Source: Fistularia commersonii
Taxonomy: Eukaryota; Chordata; Actinopteri; Syngnathiformes; Fistulariidae
Length of the DNA: 64,000 nt
Direction of reading: 5' to 3'
NCBI GenBank assembly: GCA_037954325.1
Contig: JBBMNZ010000003.1
Span: forward strand, 6,027,965-6,091,964
Position 1 is the first letter of the stretch. Each line of letters starts with the position of its first letter. This document shows positions 59,701 to 64,000 of this stretch, piece by piece. A program made the translations under genes and the position numbers. The notes below the pieces were generated by a model, which ran no database searches, was not told the DNA's origin, and saw only the letters and a list, made by a program, of their open reading frames with translations.

Positions 59701-62700
59701 AGTAGATGAGGAAGTAGCACGAGTCCAATGGTAGACTTTTCGGACGGGACCAGGTGAGAGTGATGGCACCGAAGAAGTCCGGGGTCCACTGGAGGTTCTG
59801 GATCTTATAGACGAGGCTGTCCTCTGGAAGAGGGAAAGATTCCTCAATGAGTAACTGTAACTTTAAGCAATGCAGCCTGAAATGAAAACAAACAGCCACT
59901 AGGTGGAAGCAGTGCACCGTGTGTCCACTGAGAGCAAGGGACTGAGAATTGGTTAACTGATATTTAAAGTGAATCAATTTTACACTTCAGGAATTCTGGT
60001 AGTTCAGGCGAGCTGAGTAGCGGGAACCTACGGGTACAGTTGACCTCGTCGCTTTGGTCGGAGCAGTCCAGGAACCCGTCGCACCTCTCGCTGTCCAGCA
60101 CACACGCCTCGCCGTCGGCGCAGCGGCTGCCATTTGCGCAGAACAGCGGTCCGCGGGTGGCTGTCGACACAACCGTCGCGCTTATTGACATTGCACCTCA
60201 ATGCGCTCGCGTTCATTCCGAAGCCGGAGAATATTTTGGCGGCGGAGCCTTTGTCGCATGCAGAACACCGAAGGACTCACGGCAGTGGGCTTCGTCGGAG
60301 CCGTCCTGGCAGTGCGGCTGGCCGTCGCAGCGCTGCCAGTCGGGGATGCAATGCGGAGGCCGGTGACACATGAACTGACCCCGAGAGCAGCGGTCGGGGG
60401 ACGACTGCGGCGGGGTGGGTAGCGGAGCTTGCGTCGCAGAGTTATTAGCTACGGGCAGAAATAATAAATATTTTGAGACATTTTTTGGTCAAGAAACGTA
60501 CGTCGGGTACGTCGGCAAGAACGGTTGAAGAACAGAGAGGTCGAACCCGTGGGGCATCCCAGCTCGTCGCTGCCGTCGGGACAGTCCGTGTAGCCGTCGC
60601 ACACCCAGGTGTTGATGATACAAGCTCCGGAGCCGCAGTGAAAGCTATTGGGGGCGCAGGTGGACGGTCCAGGGGCCGCCGTGTGAGGGGTAACCGCACC
60701 TGCTGGAGAGACGGGCGAGGTGACGTCGGTAAAATTCCCTTTTAAAAAACAGATATGAATTTGTCGCTTGAAAATGATTGAAATTCAGCCACTTTCAAGG
60801 TTTGTGTTGCGTTTTAACGAAGTCACCAGCAACAACTTATAAACCTATAAGAAAAACTTTTTGTGTAGGAGCCGTGCTTTTATTTGAGCAGTAGTTGATG
60901 ATAAGAGCTCCATAATGTATGGCTCTGGAAAAATGTGTTTTTTGTCTTACTGGCAGACCAAGATTTACAAAGTTTTGCAAGGAATACTGGTCTTAAGGTT
61001 AGTCCATATAAAACTACATGTTTCCCATGTACCGGGTCACTTCAAAAGCTTCAGTAGGTGGAAGATAATGGACGGTGTTTTAAATGAGGCTTAAATGAGA
61101 CGAAGCTGAAAGTAAGAGAATATTTTGTAAGTTGCTTTTGATAAAAGCGTCTGCGAAATGACTGTAATGAAAAAGAGGGCTCTGTTGGTGAGAAACACTC
61201 TCCATTTTCTCTAAGACAATTGCGTCGATTCCAGCCACAGACAGAAGATGTGCAATTAGGCTAAAAGCTTTTAGTGAAGCCTGCAAACTGATCTTGAGGT
61301 CAAACTCTTTGTGAAGAATGGGTTTCTCGAGGTCCCGCACTCAGCCGCATCTGTGTCATTATTCTAACCGTCGCTGTGAGATAGTGTTTGACGTGCACAT
61401 CCGACAGGCGGCCTGGGATTCGGTGCGTACCCGTGCACTGGGACTCGTCTGACCAGTCCCCGCAGTCGTTCTCGCCGTCGCATTTCCACCACGTCGGAAT
61501 GCAGCGTCCGTTTCGACACTCGTACTGGAAATACCTGGAGCAGCCCGGGACCTCGGTGGGAGCGGCTGAAAAACCGTGGGACGTTACGATCAAAAATGAC
61601 AGCTTATTTAACACCGTTATTTATTTGTTATCGAGTCAGCTTCGTTCAATAAATCGTTTGTCTCCGGTTTCACGCTCACCGCAGTTGGCTTCGTCGGAAT
61701 AGTCGCCGCAGTCGTCCATGCCGTCACACTTCCACTCCAAGCTCACGCACAAGCCGTTGCCGCATTGGAAAGTGTACGCGTCGCACACTTTGCCGAACTC
61801 CGATGGCGTGGCTGGCAGAACACACAAGCACGTGTGACAAAAATGTGTGTTTCAGGGCTTTGCTATGGCTCCGATACATACATCGGCTTTCAAAGAGTAA
61901 TCTGCTTTCTGTGAGCTCGTCTACGGGAGTTTGTTAAGAAAGCTGGAACACGCACAGGTTCAAGTCCGAAAAGGAGAATATAAAAGGACTGACAGTGTAA
62001 AGACAGATGAGATATCGATGGTGAATATGTCTTTTATTACTATGTTGGAAGTAAAATATGATATACTACACTATCAAAGCGCTGCTATGATAGGTGAGAG
62101 ACAAATGCTGCAATGCTTTGCTGTTGCAGCACAAATAGAACAGTAGATTGCTTTTGGTGGAAAAGCTGGCAGACAAACATTAGACAGGCTGATACTTCAA
62201 AAATAGTTTCACACATCGAGGCAAAGAAACATCTACGGGAACACCTGTTCCATGTTACTTTCGAAATAAGACCCCAAAACCACACGCTCTGCTTATAAGC
62301 AAGAGCTACTTTGAAATGCAAAAACAAAATGTGTGAAAATGGAAAAAAAAAAAAAAAAAAACAGTTGACAACATTTGTTTTATCAGAAGGCTTGTTTTGC
62401 CAGCTGTTTAGAGCAGATCGCGGCTGAAGAAGTCTGGCAGCTTTTAAACTTCTAGATTCAAGTTGATGGGGGGGGTTGCATAGCTATCCACGCGGCTGCA
62501 GTGAGTCATTTGTATTAAACATTTGCATTTGAGCACAGGAATGCGTGTTTTGACCCTCACCACATCCGGCGTACTCGGCATCCTCGTCGGACCCGTCTTC
62601 GCAGTGCTTGATGCCGTCGCAAACCAGGGACTGGAACAGGCACTGCGCTCGGTTCTTACACACAAACTCCATGTAGCGGGTGCAAAGGGGGTCTGCAAGC

Positions 62701-62960
62701 GAGCGTTAAAAATCACACGGAGATTCTGGTCCAATACTCGAATCCGCGTCTTGAATAGTCACGTTGGATCGAGGCTAATAAAAAATTGTGAATTCATCTG
62801 AATCATTTGAATCTGTGACCCGTTTTTGCGTGAGCACATAGTAACTCACCACAGTTGTGTTCGTCAGCACCGTCCGGACACTCCTGGATGCCGTTGCAGT
62901 GGGCGCTGGCCGGCAGGCATGAGTCGTTGGAGCACAGAAAACCTTTACATCGAGTTTTGT
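47473..62960 (-). CDS. sorl1: sorl1 (sortilin-related receptor SORL1/SorLA/LR11), 3' portion, 22 exons
   Basis: Type I membrane sorting receptor that moves cargo such as APP and lipoprotein lipase between trans-Golgi, endosomes and plasma membrane. Exons in transcript order (coordinates on + strand, gene on -): 62850-62960, 62561-62692, 61680-61811, 61431-61565, 60547-60699, 60281-60448, 60032-60160, 59697-59823, 58423-58592, 57424-57536, 56755-56859, 56547-56613, 56299-56381, 56114-56204, 55832-56022, 54759-54878, 52026-52190, 51706-51880, 50836-50942, 49740-49932, 49442-49654, 47473-47540. Splice phases agree at every junction and the total of 2,948 nt leaves an open frame to TAG. Domains seen: seven six-cysteine LDLa repeats, six FN3 domains, one transmembrane helix, FANSHY tail motif and C-terminal DDVPMVIA. 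The domain order and tail are diagnostic of SORL1 and exclude LDLR, LRP and sortilin paralogues. The 5' half (VPS10, YWTD propeller, EGF, early LDLa) lies outside the window, so the gene is cut by the edge, not truncated in nature. Mammalian SORL1 is about 2,200 residues; this is roughly the last 44%. Confidence 0.96.
47643..47735 (-). mobile_element. SINE-like repeat fragment
   Basis: On the minus strand it reads gggtttcctcccatgggaca, then aacatgccgaaggttaattg and gaatgagacagtgaatggtt, the central part of the same SINE-like family. Lies in the last sorl1 intron, 100 bp before the terminal exon. Confidence 0.6.
48936..49294 (+). mobile_element. mariner-type MITE in the last sorl1 intron
   Basis: About 360 bp. 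Left end tacactgctcaaaaaaatac followed by agggaacac. The right end gtgttccctttattttttt followed by gagctgtata is its inverted complement with a few mismatches. TA flanks. Internal sequence (acttggagttacattgtgtt) matches a very common teleost non-autonomous mariner family. No coding capacity. Confidence 0.85.
49442..49654 (-). CDS. sorl1: sorl1 exon: juxtamembrane, transmembrane helix and FANSHY tail
   Basis: 213 nt, acceptor ..gtccag, donor G|gtgaga. A short Ser/Gly-rich stalk is followed by AAVVVPVLFLLLLGVCGGLV and VLYL (membrane helix). The stop-transfer RHRRLQ and the tail NNFTAFANSHYNSRLGSAIF follow, then SSGDELG. FANSHY is the VPS26/retromer-binding sorting motif known for SORL1. The tail is nearly identical to mammals while the stalk is not. 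Confidence 0.97.
49740..49932 (-). CDS. sorl1: sorl1 exon: FN3-6, second half
   Basis: 193 nt, acceptor ..tttgcag, donor G|gtacct. It encodes GYEVHVYDSVSNQTSYLGNT, then TETYFRISSLLMGHNYTFSV and QARCLVNGQLCGEPALLLYN. LGNTT, MGHNYTF, VQARC and CGEPA are all shared with mammals. This is the end of the folded ectodomain. Confidence 0.96.
50836..50942 (-). CDS. sorl1: sorl1 exon: FN3-6, first half
   Basis: 107 nt, acceptor ..ccgcag, donor CGA|gtgagt. It encodes PLPAPEALKILTEKDHIFLF then WKSLAVREKVFNESR. ALKILTExDH and LFWKSLAxxExxFNESR match mammalian SORL1; NES is a sequon. Confidence 0.95.
51560..51703 (+). mobile_element. RTE-like LINE fragment abutting a sorl1 splice donor
   Basis: Antisense to sorl1 in the intron after exon 51706-51880. 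The sequence gaatgagtccatcagagggt, then cagcacgtgttaga and gaccaaagagaagatttctg matches the family's IRNESIRGTARV and RPKRRF(L)DVVREDMK coding region. An internal piece is deleted. Similarity runs to within a few bases of the splice donor (gt at 51704-51705 on the complement). Confidence 0.75.
51706..51880 (-). CDS. sorl1: sorl1 exon: FN3-5, second half
   Basis: 175 nt, acceptor ..ccctcag, donor G|gtacgc. It encodes TYAIHVRDVIRKVERDYKLI, then TQNNTVEYLLKGLEPGGRYS and RLRNMSKEASFTLST. NTVEY and LEPGGxY are shared with mammals; two sequons (NNT, NMS). The intron side of its donor is occupied by a LINE fragment (51560-51703). Confidence 0.95.
52026..52190 (-). CDS. sorl1: sorl1 exon: FN3-4/FN3-5 boundary
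   Basis: 165 nt, acceptor ..tccttag, donor CTG|gtgtgt, phase 0-0. It encodes VRASSPFLGPPSDYAVVKMI, then PNERLPPRNLHRVRADKTQA and LKWQPPYDAPNTPL. PPSDYxxVKMIPxxRLPPRxLH is strongly conserved across vertebrate SORL1. Confidence 0.95.
52191..54758 (-). other. sorl1: largest visible sorl1 intron
   Basis: 2.57 kb between FN3-4 exons. Contains A-rich runs (53050-53070, 53123-53141), the SINE-like copy at 54296-54575 and otherwise non-repetitive sequence with no exon-like frame that fits phase 0-0. Confidence 0.7.
54296..54575 (+). mobile_element. SINE-like repeat in sorl1 intron (antisense)
   Basis: Head ggggcggcacggtgttgcag then tggtgagcattttcacctca (A-box-like). B box degenerate (agggtttgactttg). 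Tail gtgaaccccgcctctcgccc, aatgacagctcggataggct, ccagcgcccccgcgaccctg and a final gcgggatatgcggtatgaat. Nearly full length with central decay. Lies in the 2.57-kb intron between exons 52026-52190 and 54759-54878. Confidence 0.8.
54759..54878 (-). CDS. sorl1: sorl1 exon: FN3-4, second half
   Basis: 120 nt, acceptor ..acttgcag, donor CTG|gtgagt, phase 0-0. It encodes TYGVFYATSFMDLYHNPRVI then HSSALSVTVTVDSDEQYLFL. YGxFYATSF and DEQYLFL are near-identical to the mammalian sequence. Confidence 0.96.
55832..56022 (-). CDS. sorl1: sorl1 exon: FN3-3 end and FN3-4 start
   Basis: 191 nt, acceptor ..tttttag, donor ATG|gtgcat. It encodes VNLTGGTLYEVAVWAHTGIG then DSPTALSHHQTAG, closing FN3-3. It continues PDKPVLKARALNQTAVDCSW, opening FN3-4. 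LNQTAV and WAHTGIGDSP match mammalian INQTAV and WAKTDLGDSP. Sequons NLT and NQT are visible. Confidence 0.94.
56114..56204 (-). CDS. sorl1: sorl1 exon: FN3-3, middle
   Basis: 91-nt exon, acceptor ..aacaag, donor G|gtccag (weak). It encodes VKQYVVTLSWQFDTHMKESK then NYTVRERILK. YVVxLxWxFDTH is shared with mammalian SORL1 and anchors the call. NYT is a sequon. The weak donor is supported by the frame and by the following exon's phase. Confidence 0.9.
56299..56381 (-). CDS. sorl1: sorl1 exon: FN3-3, start
   Basis: 83-nt exon, acceptor ..cccgcag, donor GAG|gtcaga (a weak donor). It encodes ALPPPSVIADSITADSMS then LSFSFNSQYE, the A and B strands of the third FN3 domain. It is more divergent from mammals than its neighbours, but both splice phases fit. 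Confidence 0.88.
56488..56511. repeat. (GT)n microsatellite in sorl1 intron
   Basis: GT run in the 165-nt intron between exons 56299-56381 and 56547-56613. Confidence 0.9.
56547..56613 (-). CDS. sorl1: sorl1 exon: FN3-2, last strands
   Basis: Short 67-nt exon, acceptor ..tcccag, donor G|gtgagc. It encodes VAAVTSRGVGNWTEVKSITP then RK. VAAVTSRG is identical to the mammalian segment; NWT is an N-glycosylation sequon. Confidence 0.94.
56716..56750. repeat. (GT)n microsatellite next to a sorl1 donor
   Basis: On the sense strand of sorl1 this reads (CA)n, starting about 4 nt into the 141-nt intron after exon 56755-56859. Confidence 0.95.
56755..56859 (-). CDS. sorl1: sorl1 exon: FN3-2, middle
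   Basis: Acceptor ..tgtcag, donor AGG|gtgaga, 105 nt, phase 0-0. It encodes VEYSERVTLDWTSQRS, then STQIKELQPDTLYKFR. LQPDTLYKFR is the FN3 F-strand motif. The donor runs straight into a (CA)n repeat on the coding strand. Confidence 0.94.
57424..57536 (-). CDS. sorl1: sorl1 exon: FN3-2, first half
   Basis: Acceptor ..cctgaag, donor ATC|gtgagt, 113 nt. It encodes PDPPRNLQLSCDNGEDGTVD then VSWSPPDKGHGLIREYI. PPRNLQLS and HGLIREYI mark the start and C-strand of the second FN3 domain. A (CA)n tract begins about 20 nt upstream of the acceptor on the coding strand's 5' side (57555-57603). Confidence 0.94.
57553..57604. repeat. (CA)n microsatellite in sorl1 intron
   Basis: ACAC/CGCACAC-rich tract about 20 nt from the exon 57424-57536 acceptor; (GT)n in the sense direction, within the polypyrimidine/branch region. 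Confidence 0.9.
58423..58592 (-). CDS. sorl1: sorl1 exon: FN3-1, second half
   Basis: Acceptor ..gcctcag, donor C|gtgagt, 170 nt. It encodes LVGTQQWTIMDTHSNKTSYK, then LTVLKPDTTYQVKVLTQCLS and ending VVTVRTPEG. LKPDTTYQVKV is the classical FN3 F-strand signature (L-x-P-x-T-x-Y). One N-x-T sequon (SNKT) is visible. Confidence 0.95.
59697..59823 (-). CDS. sorl1: sorl1 exon: FN3-1, first half
   Basis: Acceptor ..ttccag, donor CAG|gtgagt. It encodes SLVYKIQNLQWTPDFFGAIT, then LTWSRPKSLPLDSCYFLIYYR: strands A to C of a fibronectin type III fold with the conserved tryptophans (QWTPDF, LTW). The junction YYR|LVG corresponds to YYR|VVG in mammals. Confidence 0.95.
59897..59913 (+). promoter_or_regulatory. 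CTCF-like motif in sorl1 intron
   Basis: CCACTAGGTGGAAGCAG on the + strand, one mismatch to the CTCF core (GGC replaced by GGA). Confidence 0.3.
60032..60160 (-). CDS. sorl1: sorl1 exon: last LDLa repeat (probable CR11)
   Basis: Acceptor ..tcgacag, donor C|gtaggt, phase 1-1, 129 nt. It encodes FCANGSRCADGEACVL followed by DSERCDGFLDCSDQSDEVNC, six cysteines. The core SERCDGFLDCSD is shared with mammalian SORL1. It directly precedes the first fibronectin type III exon, which fixes it as the last ligand-binding repeat. Confidence 0.95.
60281..60448 (-). CDS. sorl1: sorl1 exon: LDLa repeat (probable CR10)
   Basis: Acceptor ..cccgtag, donor C|gtgagt, phase 1-1, 168 nt. It starts with a Pro/Ser/Thr-rich linker (NNSATQAPLPTPPQSS) of a type that can carry O-glycans. 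Then comes DRCSRGQFMCHRPPHC and CIPDWQRCDGQPHCQDGSDEAHC split over the core, six cysteines in all. HRPPHCIPDW parallels the mammalian HQPKTCIPNW. Confidence 0.94.
60547..60699 (-). CDS. sorl1: sorl1 exon: LDLa repeat (probable CR9), donor uncertain
   Basis: Acceptor ..cagcag at 60700-60701. A Pro/Thr-rich linker leads into TCAPNSFHC, CIINTWVCDGYTDC and DGSDELGC. I chose the weak donor G|gttcga because it is in phase, joins to a linker resembling that of mammalian SORL1, and leaves a 98-nt intron. Stronger-looking donors (gtaccc, gtacgt) at about 60502 to 60512 are also in phase but would leave introns of only about 53 to 62 nt and add an odd cysteine. The low-coordinate end could therefore be up to 45 nt lower. 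Confidence 0.85.
61431..61565 (-). CDS. sorl1: sorl1 exon: LDLa repeat (probable CR8)
   Basis: Acceptor ..tttcag, donor G|gtacgc, phase 1-1, 135 nt. It encodes APTEVPGCSRYFQYEC, then CIPTWWKCDGENDCGDWSDE and a final cysteine. Six cysteines are present, with an aromatic-rich core and the CGDWSDE end typical of this SORL1 repeat. Confidence 0.95.
61680..61811 (-). CDS. sorl1: sorl1 exon: LDLa repeat (probable CR7)
   Basis: Acceptor ..tgccag, donor G|gtgagc, phase 1-1, 132 nt. It encodes a linker then VCDAYTFQC..., ending CDGMDDCGDYSDEANC, a complete LDLa repeat with six cysteines and an intact calcium-binding D-x-SDE end. CDGMDDCGDYSDEANC is, as I recall it, identical to the mammalian repeat. 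Confidence 0.95.
62561..62692 (-). CDS. sorl1: sorl1 exon: LDLa repeat (probable CR6)
   Basis: Acceptor ..cttgcag, donor G|gtgagg, phase 1-1, 132 nt. It encodes DPLCTRYMEFVC...CDGIKHCEDGSDED...C with six cysteines. The DGSDED extension before the last cysteine and the DPLC start match the SORL1 repeat at this position in mammals. The next exon is 749 nt away. Confidence 0.93.
62850..62960 (-). CDS. sorl1: sorl1 exon: LDLa repeat (probable CR5)
   Basis: First exon visible. Acceptor ..tcccag and donor G|gtgagt; phase 1 at both ends, as in a one-exon-one-repeat LDLa module. It encodes a six-cysteine repeat beginning TRCKGFLC and ending DGADEHNC. The usual SDE calcium-site signature is ADE here, but the acidic residues that bind calcium are kept. 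Numbering as CR5 is counted back from the last LDLa, assuming eleven in total as in mammals. Confidence 0.9.
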
Positions 62961-63104
62961 CTGGGAAAGAAAAATAAACTCGACTCAGAAACAGCAATTC
63001 TTCCCCCCCACTTCAAGTCACAACACAAAACACATCTGTTTGCAGCGGCCTAGTTCATCTATCCACCTGCTCATTATTATTCATGTACTTTTTTTTTATT
63101 TACT

Positions 63105-63230
63105 TTTACCACTTTGTCAATTTTATTGTTTTAATTTTTAGTGTTTCTTTAAAATCTTTTTTTTTGGACATGTATATGTCTGTGCAGCTTCCTTTAATAA
63201 AATGTACTGTATTATTATTTTAAAATCATT
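63105..63230 (+). repeat. LINE-type 3' tail, copy 3
   Basis: ttaccactttgtcaatttta then ttgttttaatttttagtgtt, later ggacatgtatatgtctgtgc and cctttaataaaatgtactgt. Same order of blocks as copies 1 and 2. Lies in the most 5' sorl1 intron visible. Confidence 0.6.
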
Positions 63231-63599
63231 ATTGATACAGCCGATGGAGAAATTCTTCGGCTGCATCTGAAAGCCAATGTATGTCTACGCTATGGTTTTA
63301 AGGTGTTAACAGAAGATAAGATACCTGGGAGTTAAATGTACAACAAAGTGAAATGTTTAAAAAAAAAAATAAAAAAAATCAACAAAAACTAATAAATTCA
63401 ATTTATTCTTTTGTTTCCTCTTTTCTTTACTTTAGATATCATGATTACATTTGTCCAACTCAGCAGCTTCTTCACTTCAGTTGCAGACTGACAAACACAC
63501 ACAACCCTAAACTTATTATGAATTATGAGTTTTTACCACCTCTTATCTCAACTTGGTGAGATAAGCACTTTTCGACCACAATAGCTGGATCTTCTAAAG

Positions 63600-63926
63600 C
63601 AGACCCGGGCATTTTACGTCCCCTTTTTCTTTTTCATCCGGACCGCTAAACTATTTCCTTTTAGTATTTTAATAAGTATTTTCAATCAATATTGAATTTA
63701 GAAACTCCTTATTTTTTTCCTTTTGCTTAATTTTGTATGGATGATTACATAAAAAATAATGTTTGCACAATTACATGATCATGAATGATTTTAAAGTTGA
63801 AATAAAATGCTGGAACATTTAAATTGCAATTTTTATTTTGTTCAATTTACTTGATACCTAGTTGGCCCGCACATAAAAATTAAATAAGAAATGTGGCCCA
63901 CCAGCTAAAATAATTGCCCACCCCTG
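63600..63926 (+). mobile_element. hAT-type non-autonomous transposon with 8-bp target duplication
   Basis: A 327-bp element bounded by the perfect 8-bp direct repeat TTCTAAAG (63592-63599 and 63927-63934). Ends are cagacccgggcattttacgt and ..ttgcccacccctg, whose complement caggggtgggcaa is a typical hAT terminus. The 8-bp duplication and CAGRG-type ends fit hAT. No transposase. Lies in a sorl1 intron. Confidence 0.85.
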
Positions 63927-64000
63927 TTCTAAAGTATGGTTGGATTGCAGTCATTTTGACATATATTGTGTAGAATCACATCCTATTAAACAGGACACAC

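Larger units (their letters stand above)
62961..64000 (-). other. sorl1: sorl1 intron continuing past the window edge
   Basis: No further LDLa exon could be found up to the edge. The interval contains the LINE-type tail (63105-63230), AT-rich sequence and the hAT-type element (63600-63926). At least 1.04 kb long. Confidence 0.7.

Noticed and set aside
60502..60546. extended CR9 exon using the gtacgt donor
   Set aside because: Would leave a 53-nt intron and add an unpaired cysteine; the 98-nt intron alternative was preferred, though not proven.

Overview
The window is vertebrate nuclear DNA, most likely from a ray-finned (teleost) fish. One gene is split by many short introns with canonical GT-AG sites. 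It is embedded in DNA rich in (GT)n/(CA)n and AT-rich microsatellites, Tc1/mariner-type MITEs, an RTE-like LINE family and tRNA-headed SINE-like repeats of kinds common in fish genomes. There is no bacterial, viral or organellar gene organisation. The species cannot be named from the sequence alone.

The right-hand part (about 47.47 to 62.96 kb, minus strand) holds the 3' portion of sorl1, encoding the sorting receptor SORL1/SorLA/LR11. I could place 22 exons with consistent splice phases. Together they give 2,948 nt, which is 981 residues plus the stop after the split first codon. In order they encode seven LDL-receptor class A repeats (probably CR5 to CR11), six fibronectin type III domains, a single transmembrane helix, and a cytoplasmic tail with the FANSHY sorting motif and the acidic DDVPMVIA C-terminus. 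The N-terminal VPS10 domain, YWTD propeller, EGF module and first LDLa repeats lie beyond the right edge. A 3' UTR probably continues from 47472 downwards; its end is uncertain (one candidate poly(A) signal is near 43.87 kb).

The left-hand part (1 to about 43.8 kb) is the 3' flank of sorl1, and I see no convincing protein-coding gene in it. It contains microsatellites, several copies of one RTE-like LINE, SINE-like elements, a decayed pogo/Tigger element, a Tc1/mariner remnant, three copies of a LINE-type 3' tail, and an unrecognised repeat present in two diverged copies. Two minisatellites appear to have grown from the middle of a SINE-like element. Several non-repetitive, homeobox-site-rich stretches look like possible conserved regulatory elements, and there are good CTCF-like motifs near 35.6 and 39.2 kb. 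In mammals the corresponding flank of SORL1 leads to the miR-100/let-7a-2/miR-125b-1 host gene; I found none of these mature miRNA sequences here.

The sorl1 introns carry mobile elements too: a MITE in the last intron, an RTE-like LINE fragment ending a few bases from a splice donor, a SINE-like copy, and a hAT-type element with an 8-bp target duplication at the right edge. All identifications rest on reading the sequence and on family knowledge; no database search or alignment program was available.
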